Source: Ascochyta rabiei (taxonomy: Eukaryota > Ascomycota > Dothideomycetes > Pleosporales > Didymellaceae). From it: DNA of 64,000 nucleotides. Made by a program: the position numbers and the translations under genes. Below are positions 53,886 through 63,240 of this stretch, piece by piece. Positions within the stretch are counted from its first letter, which is position 1, and the number at the start of each line of letters is the position of its first letter. Where the stretch lies: contig NC_082424.1 of the NCBI RefSeq assembly GCF_004011695.2, positions 124,001-188,000 of the forward strand, written 5' to 3'. The notes under the pieces are model-generated. The model was not told the DNA's origin and did no database searches. It saw only the letters and a list, made by a program, of their open reading frames with translations.

Positions 53886-54460
53886 ACCTAGACAAAATTA
53901 ACTAAGTAACAGCTTAAACCTACCCCTAATACGAACACTCTATTAACTAAGTAACAGCTTAAGACCTCCCCTTATACAAACACTCTATAAACAAAGCAAT
54001 AGCTCTCTCCTTAGAGGCTAGGTGTAACAATGCAGGATAATAGAAGTCTCTAATAGGCGTGGGTATCCGCTACAAGGTGTATAGAAGCACTAGGATAGTT
54101 TACATAGAGAATTATTCTATTCCTATAGGTCTTATACAAAAGAATACTTAAAAACTAGCTATCTATGCCTGTTAACCTTAGGCCTTTTATACCTTATAAG
54201 AGTTAGAAAGAATTAGAGTACTAGCCTAGGTATAGGGGTAGACACAGATGTAACAACACTAAGTTAGTAATAAGTTAGAGAGGAATTAGACAGGGCTTTA
54301 GAAGGACTAGTGCGTTACACTAGGCCTATAGATACCTGCTGCCTTAGTAAAGCAACAGGTCTATTTGCTTAGCTATAACTACGAAATCGACTAAGCAACA
54401 GCTTAAATACCCCTAGCAGTCTATTACTAGCAATAGTAATAGATAAATAAATCCTAGACT
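53886..54460. repeat. About 45-bp tandem repeat interrupted by a solo LTR
   Basis: Units with core AACTAAGTAACAGCTTAAAC followed by CTACCCCTAATACGAACACTCT start near 53899 and 53943, with a degenerate third near 53988. A related unit (GACTAAGCAACAGCTTAAAT, then ACCCCTAG) is at about 54389, on the other side of the solo LTR at 54023-54319. The array therefore predates that insertion. Confidence 0.75.
54023..54319 (+). mobile_element. Solo LTR, family 2, copy A (297 bp)
   Basis: A 297-bp segment begins TGTAAC and ends GTTACA, the TG...CA inverted ends of LTRs. It is flanked on both sides by the 5-bp duplication CTAGG (54018-54022 and 54320-54324). It is matched along its whole length by an inverted copy at 54464-61539. 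No internal coding region accompanies it, so a solo LTR left by LTR-LTR recombination is the best reading. A small terminal-inverted-repeat element would be the alternative, but a 5-bp duplication and 6-bp TG/CA ends favour an LTR. The plus sign is arbitrary and only relative to copy B. Confidence 0.85.
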
Positions 54461-54683
54461 CTCTGTAACGCACTAGTCCTTCCAAAGCCCTGTCTGATTC
54501 CTCTCTGACTTATTACTAACTTAGTGCCGTTACATCTGTGTCTACTCCACACCTAGGCTAGCGCTCTAATTCTTCCTAACTCTTGTAAGGTATAAAAGGC
54601 CTAAGGTTAACAGGCATAGATAGCTAGTTTTTAAGTAATCTTTTGTATAAGACCTATAGGAATAGAACAATTCTCTATGTAAA

Positions 54684-55167
54684 TGTTACGATCCTGTGCT
54701 AGGGCACGGCACAAACATAAGTACCAGCCAACCAAGACCCCTGACTCCGCCCTAAAGGAACAAACAGTAGAGAAGGACAGAACAGAAAGGGTTATTACGT
54801 AACTGCTTGTTAACAAGTATAACACACATAACTGCTTGTTAACAAGTATAGTATAATATGCTTGTCCACAAGCACCCTTATACATTTTATTAGACTAACT
54901 CTAGTTGCTTGTTAATAAGTATTATATCTCCTTAGTATATAGTTAGTAGGAACACAACCCTTATAGTTTGTGTTTAACCTTATTAATTAAGTTTGTCTTT
55001 AGAATCTTAACCTGTGCTTAAACTAGACAGTCTACTCTGTATTATTTAGTGCACCCTATCTTTATAAGCTTTGCTTAGTTAATAACCCTAACTAATCTAC
55101 TAGTACTTATCCCTAAGAACTAATAGAATTAGTACTTACAGTCTTTAACTAAAGTACAACTTTAACA
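54684..55167 (+). repeat. 5' LTR (484 bp)
   Basis: It starts TGTTACGATCC and ends CTTTAACA. It aligns with the 3' LTR over all 484 positions without gaps. I count 39 differences, all transitions. It contains two GCTTGTTAACAAG palindromes at about 54804 and 54833, plus a third related GCTTGTTAATAAG, which could be promoter elements. Confidence 0.95.
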
Positions 55168-57080
55168 TTTTAAACACCCCTAAGATAAGTACTATTAGAT
55201 CCTGTGCTACCCCTAGCAACTCTACGTCTAGCAACGTTAATATAGATGCAACTGTTACTACTAGCACTATAAGCATTAACAAGCCTAACCTTTACTACAG
55301 AGATTGCAGTAAGCTTAATAACTAGCTTATGCAGTAGGACCTCTTCTTTACCTTCTAAGGTAAGAAGGTTTCTAAGGCTAAATAAGTAGTCTTTGCAGCT
55401 AGCTACATGCGTGGCAAAGCGTTTACCTAGATTAAGCCCTTTGTGCAGCAGTACTAAGCTGGCAAGGCCCTAGACAACGTGGATAAATAGATAAAAGACT
55501 TTAACCTATTTAAAGAAAAGATTAAGCTAATCTTTAGAGTCTCTAATGAACTACATATTGTGCAACGCAACATTTAGAAGATTAGATAAGACAAGTTAGC
55601 TGCTAACTACGCTGCAGAGTTTCAGCAGCTTGCTGCTAACACTAACTAGGATAATACTGCCCTAATTACTATATTTTAACAAGGATTAAAGCCTAAGGTT
55701 AAGGAAGAACTTATGCGCACCAGCGCAAGCACAGAAACCCTTAACAAGCTTATTAATACCGCTATTAACATTAACGTACAACTCTACAAACTTTAGCAAG
55801 AACTTTAAGATAACCCTAGAGCACATACTACTGTTATTGCTACTAACAGGCTACTACTAAGGAACTAGTAGCGCAACAACTTAAATTAAGGACAGTAAGG
55901 AGGCTGTAATTAGCTAAATACTGGTTGTTGCATCTACAGCAACACTTAGAGTGGATACTACAGACCTAAAGCAATAGACCTCTTAAACCTTAACAAGGGA
56001 CTACTAAAGCAATAGAACGAGAAGCCTAAGGGGGGTAACTAACACAGAGGCGGCAGGGACTGCTATAACTGTGGCAAACTAGGCTACTTTGCTAGGGACT
56101 GCTGGATAAACAAGGTTTACTACTAGTTAAATGTACTTACCTGTGATTATAATAATACAGATGCTAGTAAATAGGAAATTCTCACTAATAACATAGGACA
56201 ACTGCTGGAAGACCTAGAGTCTAGTCTAGAGGACGATGACGACTGTATTGTACCTCCAATTCGTGTGGCAACACCCTACCAGGACGCCCTAACAGGCAAA
56301 GAAACAGAGTACTACTCTAACAACAACCTACTAGACACCTTAGGATAAGAGTTCAACTAAATCAGCGCCCTACTAACACGCAAACAAGAACGCATAGCTT
56401 AACAACGCTAGAAGCGTAACAACAAAGAAGCCTATTACTAAATATGTTAAGAACTTGTCAGTCCTGTAAGAGTACCTAAAATTGCGGAAATAACACTAGA
56501 ACTCTAACAGCTTGTTTACTAGTTCAGAAAAGAAAGCAATAATAACAAACAGTTTGCTAATAACCTAGAAGAAGCTAAAGACTAGCTTTAGTGTAAGTAA
56601 GAAACACAGCTTAGCCTAGAACGTATGCAGAAACAGAAAGAAGCACTGCTAACAATTAGCCTACAACTATAGTATATCCTAGACTACTAAAACCTAAAAT
56701 ATAGAAACCTTACGTGGATAGTATGCACTAAGGACAAATGCATAATCTACTACAACAAGAAGCTTAGCGCAGGATGGTTCCTAGCACAACAAAGCCTCTG
56801 TTGCAGTTAATAGTACTAGTGTTACAATAACCTATGTAAACTTTATCTTATTAATAAACACTAGAAAGCACACTTTTCTAGAATAGATAACCTACAGGCC
56901 ACAATATAAATGCAGCTAGTAGTTAACAGAAGTTGCTACAACACATACTAGCAGAACTGCCTTAACGCAGATTGCAAGGAGCATTGCAGTACTAAGGAGT
57001 TTAAAGGGTTTAGTAAAGAGGGGACTTTTTTAGGCCAGCGCCTACAAGCCCTAGGGATTAATCTATTAATAGCATTAGGA
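55168..57080 (+). pseudogene. Degraded gag region of the Ty3/gypsy element
   Basis: Internal region after the 5' LTR. One frame gives capsid-like text with TAG breaks (near 55,400-55,740: AFTxIKPFVQQYx-like, FNLFKEKIKLIF, then LKPKVKEELMRTS). A retroviral zinc knuckle at about 56061-56102 reads CYNCGKLGYFARDC, with Tyr in place of the canonical His (CAC to TAC). The segment 56,200-57,000 is Lys/Glu/Gln-rich coding-like sequence ending with a Cys/His-containing stretch. The primer-binding site expected directly after the LTR is not recognisable to me. Confidence 0.8.
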
Positions 57081-60000
57081 ACAATCACCTTATTAAGCTA
57101 CCTATTAAACTAAATAGGGTAGCCTTAACAGCACTCTTAGACTTAGGAGCATAAGCAAGTTATATATCTAAAACAGTAATATAGCAAGCTAGACTTAGAT
57201 TATATTATAAGAAGAATCCTTACTTACTCTAAGTAGCTAATAGAGAATTAATGCTAGACAAACTGCTAATTATGTTTAAAGTGATAGCAGTACTGCTACA
57301 GATACAGAGGCACTATAAGGAAATAAACCTAGACGTCTTTACAAAGGCCACGCACAACGTTATACTAGGACTTCCCTAGTTACAAAAGCACAACCTAAAG
57401 ATAGACTAGGCATAAGAAAGACTTTTATTAGAAGGATATAAATACAGCACTAATATATCTGTGCCTACGCAGCGCACGCAGCAGCTAGTAGATAAGAAGG
57501 AGATTAATAATATCTCTTTAACATATAAGACGCGCTAAGATAGAGCAGTTAACTCTGCAGATACTAAACGCCCTACAGATTACAAAGTAAGAGTTAAGAA
57601 GGAGAGGAGTGTACCTTCTGCTATCCCTAACGTGTACAGACAGTACGCAGAGATATTTAGAGAAGAGCTTACAGCAAAAGCCCTGCCTAAGCATAAACCC
57701 TAGGATTACAAGATTAAGCTCTAGGAAGGAAAGATACTAACTCTCAGGCTATTATATTAGTTATTAGAAAAGGAACTTAAAGTACTTTGTAAGTACATTA
57801 AGGATAACCTTAAGAAGGGATTTATTAGAAGATTAGAATAACCTGCAGGGTACCTAATCATATTCGTTCCTAAGAAGGATAGCAAGCTGCAACCTTACAT
57901 TAACTTCAGGAAGCTTAATAAAATCACTATTAAGAACCGCTACCTGCTCCTAAACATTACAGAGTTGCAGGACTAGCTAGTAGGAGCTTAGTACTTTATA
58001 GTGTTAGACCTATAAGGCGCGTACAACCTTATACGCATAAAGGAAGAAGAAAAATAGAAAATAGCATTTAGGACGCAATATAGACTCTATAAGTACCTAG
58101 TTATACTGTTTAGTCTAACAAACGCACTAGTAACATGCTAGGAGTTAATTAATAACATCCTAAGAGCACACCTTAATAGAACTGTAGTAGCGTACCTAGA
58201 CAATATCCTAGTGTACTTAATGATACTAAAAGAGCACAAACAACACGTTACAGAAGTGCTAGAATGCCTAAGGCAGGCAGACCTACAACTTAAACCTAAG
58301 AAGTGCAAATAGCATAAGGAGGAAGTTAAATTCCTAGGGTACATTGTAGGACAATATAGAGTTAAGATTAGTCTAATAAAAGTAGAATTAGTTAAGACTT
58401 GGCAGACGCCAAAAATGGTTAAACAGATCTAAGAATTCTTAGGATTTGTTAACTTTAACTAACGCTTTATTAAGGACTACTCTAAGATTGCAATCCTGCT
58501 AACAAAGCTCACGCGGAAGGATACACTATTTAAGTAGGAACAAGAACAGAACAATAAATTTAAGGCACTTAAGCAAGCCTGTATTACACCTCCTACGTTA
58601 ATTACATTTTGCAGTAGCAAACTAATACGCATAGAGACTAATACCTTAGATCTTATATTAGGCGCATATATTATATAAGAAAAGGATAGACTATAGCACC
58701 CTATTACTTACTACTTACGTAAGTTCTTAGGGCCTAAAGAACGCTATAATGTGCACAACAAAGAATTACTTACAATTGTATTAGCCCTAGAACATTAGCA
58801 ACTATATGCAGAAAGCTGCTTAGGACTTACTATCTATACTAACTATAAGAACCTGGTATACTTTACTACTACTAAGATCTTAAATTAACAACAAGTACGT
58901 TAGTCTAAGATACTTAGGTAATATAAATTTAAGATATTATATACGCTAGGCAAAGACAATAGTAGAGCTAACGCGCTTAGCAGACAACACAACCTTACTA
59001 GAGAAAAGACAATAAACCAGTATGCAGTACTAGGAATTAACAATAATAGGTTACTTAGACTATTGCAGCAACTAAACAATATAATGCGAATTAAAAACAA
59101 ACAGCGCATTACATTAGACATACTAGAGGAACTTTAAGACAAAATTATAGCTAATTACTATAATAACCTACTACACAGACACCCTAGAATTACACACATA
59201 ATAGAACTTATTAAGCAACACTATAAGTTTAGTAATATAAAGGATAAGGTTACTAAATACGTTAAGAACTATATTAACTATTAGTAAAATAAACACAGTA
59301 CACACGCAAAATACAGAGAAATATAGGTAATAGAGCTGCCTACAGCACTATAGACAAATATTATAATAGATTTTATTACACAGCTGCCTATCTTAAGAGA
59401 CCTAGTAACTAGATACAACTACAACTTAATCTTTGTTATAGTTAACAGATTTACTAAGTACGCTAAGATAATACCTTTTTAATATAGCTATACTGCAGAG
59501 CAGCTTACACAAGTGTTCCTAGATTAACACATAAGGCATTATAGCATACTAGAATTAATTATTAGCAATTAAGACAAGCTTTTTACGTTAAATTATTAGA
59601 CTACGCTCTTAGCAGCTATTAGTACTAAGAAGAAACTCTTAACAGCCTATTATCTGCAGACAGATAGATAGACTAAAAGAACAAATTAGACTATAGAAAC
59701 ATACCTACAGATATACAGCAACTAGCAGCAAGATAACTAGGTTTTACTGTTACCTATAGCATAGATTACATACAACAACAAATTGTTAGAAGTAACAGAA
59801 GAATTACTATTCTTCCTAAATTACAGGATGCACCTAAATCTCTTTACTAGAAGTCTAGACACGCTAATTTAGACTAAATTAGTAATATCCTTAGTAGCAA
59901 GACTAAAAGAAGTGCATAAGAAAGCACTAGAAAATATTAGTAAGGCTTAAGAACAAGCAATCTTATATGTTAACTAGAAAAGAAAAACAGCACCTTAGCT

Positions 60001-60400
60001 AAAAGAGGGGGATAAAGTCTATCTTTTTATAAAAAACCTTCGCACACAAAGACTAACAAAAAAACTAGACTACGTTAAAGTTAGACCCTTTTTTATTTTA
60101 AAGCAGATAAGCCTAGTTAACTATAGACTTAATCTGCTAAAGGATGCAAAGATCTATCTAGTGTTCCACATATTGCTATTAGAACCAGCTAACCCTAGAA
60201 CGCCCACCTAAAAGAACTTCTATTACTAAGCTAACAGCAAAGATAAATAGGAAGTTAAAAAAATAGTAATATATAAGGGAAATGGCAATTAACAAAGGTA
60301 CCTAGTTAAATAGTTAGGATACCTAGACTTAGAAAATACATAGGAACCACCTGCGCACCTTATAAGCTGCTGCTAATTAGTACGTAAGTACTATAATTTA
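57081..60400 (+). pseudogene. Degraded pol region: protease, RT, RNase H, integrase, chromodomain
   Basis: One plus frame covers the polyprotein with many TAA/TAG codons. Protease: LLDLGA at about 57137. Reverse transcriptase: YINFRKLNKITIKNRYLL, GAYNLIRIK, then YLDNILVY at about 58193 (the YxDD motif with the second Asp changed to Asn). RNase H: RYNVHNKELLTIVLALEH from about 58743. Integrase: an HHCC-type module near 59160-59285 whose two cysteines read Tyr (YVKNYINY), then IIIDFITQLP and NRFTKYAKIIPF. Chromodomain: KKIVIYKGNGN to LENT.EPPAHLI at about 60255-60365, with both expected Trp codons replaced by TAG. The order and the chromodomain define a chromovirus. Confidence 0.93.
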
Positions 60401-60431
60401 CTACAGACTCTTTAATTAAACTAAGAGCACC

Positions 60432-60740
60432 TTAGGTAGCTGGTAAGGCACATATACTAATAGACGCTGCAGAACAGTTAGAATTAACTTCCTTAGCTAG
60501 GTCTAACTTACTAGCCTTAACTATTCTATTTGCTAAACACAGCGCCTTTTGCTGCGCGCGTTTATTTGCCTGTTTTAGGATTTTCTTATTACGTAATAAT
60601 TGCGCAATTACAGTTATAAGAAGTAACTTGTCTACTTCTACCTTTTTCTTATACTTCTTGCAAGTCTTATCTAACAACGCCTAAGACATGTTTACATATA
60701 GCTTGCTAGCCTTTATACACTTAGCACACTTTAGACCTTT
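60432..60740 (-). pseudogene. Antisense ORF remnant between pol and the 3' LTR
   Basis: On the minus strand an 81-codon open run (60677-60432) contains a charged helix AQLLRNKKILKQANKRAQQK and ALCLANRIVKASKLDLAKEV. Just upstream in the same frame, past one TAG, lies LKCAKCIKASKLYVNMS with a CxxC motif. A Cys-motif plus coiled-coil protein encoded antisense near the 3' LTR would be a known type of accessory ORF in fungal retroelements. That attribution is from memory of such ORFs and needs a search. Confidence 0.5.
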
Positions 60741-60948
60741 TAGACTACCTAGCATAATATAGCACTTATAGCTGCTAAAGAAATAATAATTACAGGGGAC
60801 TTTAGCAGGTGTATTAGCTTAACAGATTTCTAATGTAAGACAGATGTTGCAGGTGTGTAAGGACATCTTAAATTACATGTTACTAAATATAGAGATTGCA
60901 GATTATATAAAACTCTAACAGACAATTACGTAGTTTAAGGACAAACTA

Positions 60949-60964
60949 AAGAGGAAGGGGGGAT
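60949..60964 (+). promoter_or_regulatory. Polypurine tract before the 3' LTR
   Basis: AAGAGGAAGGGGGGAT ends two bases before the 3' LTR TG, the expected plus-strand primer site of reverse transcription. Confidence 0.75.
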
Positions 60965-60966
60965 AG

Positions 60967-61450
60967 TGTTATAATCCTGTGCTAGGGCACGGCACAAATA
61001 TAAGTACCAGCTAACTAAGACCCCTAACTCTGCCCTAAAGGAACAAATAGTAGAGAAGGACAGAATAGAAAGGGTTGTTACGTAACTGCTTATTAACAAG
61101 CATAACATATGTAACTGCTTATTAATAAGTATAGTACAATATGCTTGTCTATAAGCACCCTTATATATTTTATTAGACTAACTCTAGTTACTTATTAATA
61201 AGTATTATATCTCCTTAGTATATAGTTAGTAGAAACATAACCCTTATAGTTTGTGTTTAACCTTGTTAATTAAGTTTGTCTTTAGAATCTTAACCTGCGC
61301 TTAAACTAGACAGTCTACTCTGTACTATTCAGTGCACCCTATCTTCACAAGCTTTGCTTAGTTGATAACCCCAACCAATCCACTAGTACTTATCCCCAAG
61401 AACCAATAGAATCAGTGCTTACAGTCTTTAACTAAAGTACAACTTTAACA
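60967..61450 (+). repeat. 3' LTR (484 bp)
   Basis: It starts TGTTATAATCC (the 5' copy has TGTTACGATCC) and ends CTTTAACA. It is the same length as the 5' LTR, with no gaps. It is followed by GTAAA, which repeats the five bases before the 5' LTR. Confidence 0.95.
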
Positions 61451-61547
61451 GTAAACTATCCTAGTGCTCCTATACACCTTGTAGCAGATTGCCAGATACC
61501 TACGCCTATTAGAGACTTCTATTATCCTGCGTCGTTACACTCTCTAT

Positions 61548-61601
<54 letters not shown>

Positions 61602-61622
61602 AACAATAACAACAACAATAAG
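61548..61622. repeat. (AAC)n microsatellite
   Basis: About 18 perfect AAC triplets followed by AAT/AAC mixed triplets, starting eight bases after the outer end of solo LTR copy B. The minus strand reads as poly-Cys in one frame, which is not coding evidence. Confidence 0.95.
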
Positions 61623-62465
61623 AAGACTGTCTACTGCAATAGTAATAGCTAGTAATAGACAATAAACAACAAACGCTAGAATAATAGCCTACTTGTAGGA
61701 TAGTTCTACACAACTCTAATTTAACAGGGCAACAGCTCTTCTTAACAACCTAGGGCACAGGCCCTTACTATATAACTGCGAACACATATTTACTATCCCT
61801 TTGTACAAATACACTCCTTAAATTACTAAAGCAGCTTAACTGCTCTCGTCTTATATAGTCTTAGACTCACACAGGACGTTAAACTTATTAATTAATTAAT
61901 TAATCTGCGTCCTGCTAGCTGGACATACTGCAATGCTTTATAGTACAATGTGCGCATGTTTGATTATGAAAGCTTATAATTTACGTCTTGAGGGCAGTGA
62001 CTTGGTGGCGTAAGGGCTCTGGTACGTACCATTGGCAATGCTCTAGCTGGCTGCACACTCTTACACCTACAATAGGAGCTGGAGTTAAAAACATCTTGTA
62101 TAGATTGACTGGCATGCGTATGCAAGCTGAAGCAGGATATTAAGCAAGGATTAGCTGCTACTTATTCCCTATCTCACAATGGTTACATCGACTTAGCACG
62201 ACAGTGTGAGAGCACAGGAGGAATTGCATGTCTCTACCATCAAATTTGAGCAACTTGTTGTTGCTTAGCAGTAGAAATAAAGTAAGGGCGAACGTCGAAC
62301 AACGGACTGGGGCCATCTGCGAGCAATCTGTTGAGACCGCGTTACGCGCAACTACTGTGGTGGCTGTTTTGGAGAATGCAGATTGCGTCTCACTGAACTG
62401 GATAAGTAAGTGTGCATTTGGCGGCTAGGGCACTACATGAATATGCGATCGGCAATTCCAGCGCG
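61623..62465. other. Decayed sequence right of the nested elements
   Basis: A 66-codon plus frame (62228-62428, ATG) is open but unsupported. TTAATTAATTAATTAAT occurs at about 61888-61904. No gene recognised. Confidence 0.35.
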
Positions 62466-62483
62466 CCCCCCCCCCCCCCCCCC
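62466..62483. repeat. Poly-C tract, 18 bases
   Basis: A run of 18 C following GCGCG, in otherwise AT-rich DNA. Confidence 0.95.
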
Positions 62484-62527
62484 TGCTACTGGCTGATGCT
62501 TAACTGACTTATAAGCAAGAAAATCGA

Positions 62528-62535
62528 TATATAAA
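62528..62535 (+). promoter_or_regulatory. TATA-box-like TATATAAA
   Basis: TATATAAA lies 44-51 bp before the ATG at 62579 that begins a decayed reading frame. Position and sequence suit a core promoter remnant. Confidence 0.35.
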
Positions 62536-62578
62536 CGCAGGTCCAGATACAAGTTCATTCTCTAGTCTACCCAAGGTC

Positions 62579-63240
62579 ATGACTTAATTACAACAGTTTT
62601 AGGACGTCTGTGAAGATGAACGCTGGCTTTATGTCTGTAAACTATTTCTGTGGTATCTACAACCTAAAGATGTGCTACCTCCTTCAGCTAACACTAAAAA
62701 CTGGACGCCATTCTGGGTTTGAAAATCATCGCTCCATGGGCTGGAAACACTAGCAGAGCAATTGCGACATCTTAAACCGGACGAGGTTGACAGAGAGTGT
62801 TTTAAAATAACGGAAATCATAATGTTAGCAATGAAAAACCTTGTGGTAGGATCTGATTCTGAAGTGCTTGTATCGATACTTGCTGACAAAGGTCTCTAGA
62901 TTGAGTTGCTTAAGCCTAATGAAAGCAGGTGTTAACCCTGTGCACGCGCTGTTAATCCGCATTCTTTGACTAGTATTACTGGCTGCGCCATACAACTTTC
63001 CTACGAACATTTCTAGTTGTTGCTGCAATGGGTCTGTGACCAGCAATCAGCATTCCCGCAATCACCCACAGATGAGCTTGTGAAACATCTTTAGCTGGGT
63101 ATGACCGTGTGTGTGGCATCTGGTCAGGAGCTGAGATCTTGTCTCTGGGACGAACGGTACGGTGCTGAGCTACTTTTTTGCAATAGAAGCTGATCTATAC
63201 AGCCTCAGAACCGTGCTACAGATGTACAGCCTTAACAAGC
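62579..63240 (+). pseudogene. Decayed reading frame, unknown protein (about 220 codons)
   Basis: From the ATG at 62579 one plus frame reads protein-like text with TAA/TAG/TGA at about ten points: DVCEDERWLYVCKLFLWYLQ, PKDVLPPSANTKNWTPFWV, SSLHGLETLAEQLRHLKPDE, IIMLAMKNLVVGSDSEVLVS, LSYEHF and GMTVCVASGQELRSCLWDER. Mainly helical and globular, with no recognised family. A TATA-like box stands directly upstream. Confidence 0.35.

Larger units (their letters stand above)
54684..61450 (+). mobile_element. Full-length Ty3/gypsy chromovirus retrotransposon, RIP-decayed
   Basis: A 6767-bp element with two 484-bp LTRs (TG...CA ends) and a 5-bp target duplication GTAAA (54679-54683 and 61451-61455). 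Domain order gag zinc knuckle, protease, reverse transcriptase, RNase H, integrase, chromodomain identifies the chromovirus clade of Ty3/gypsy. All domains lie on the plus strand, and the polyprotein is broken by dozens of TAA/TAG codons, so it cannot encode working proteins. It inserted into a pre-existing solo LTR. An antisense small ORF lies between the chromodomain and the 3' LTR. Confidence 0.95.
54464..61539 (-). mobile_element. Solo LTR, family 2, copy B, split by the Ty3/gypsy insertion
   Basis: The inverted copy of the family-2 LTR occupies 54464-54683 and 61456-61539, with the Ty3/gypsy element and one copy of its target duplication between. Its outer ends are TGTAAC and GTTACA, and both sides carry the duplication CTCTC (54459-54463 and 61540-61544). 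Joined length is slightly over 300 bp because of a small insertion relative to copy A. The visible differences from A are mainly transitions. Confidence 0.85.

Noticed and set aside
38000..54000. Starship giant element
   Set aside because: No DUF3435-type tyrosine recombinase motifs or cargo structure with clear ends were found by eye; kept only as an open question.
54023..54319. MITE or terminal-inverted-repeat DNA transposon
   Set aside because: The ends are TG...CA with only 6-bp inversion and the duplication is 5 bp, which fits an LTR better; not fully excluded.
61522..61713. Poly-Cys frame on the minus strand
   Set aside because: Produced by the AAC microsatellite.
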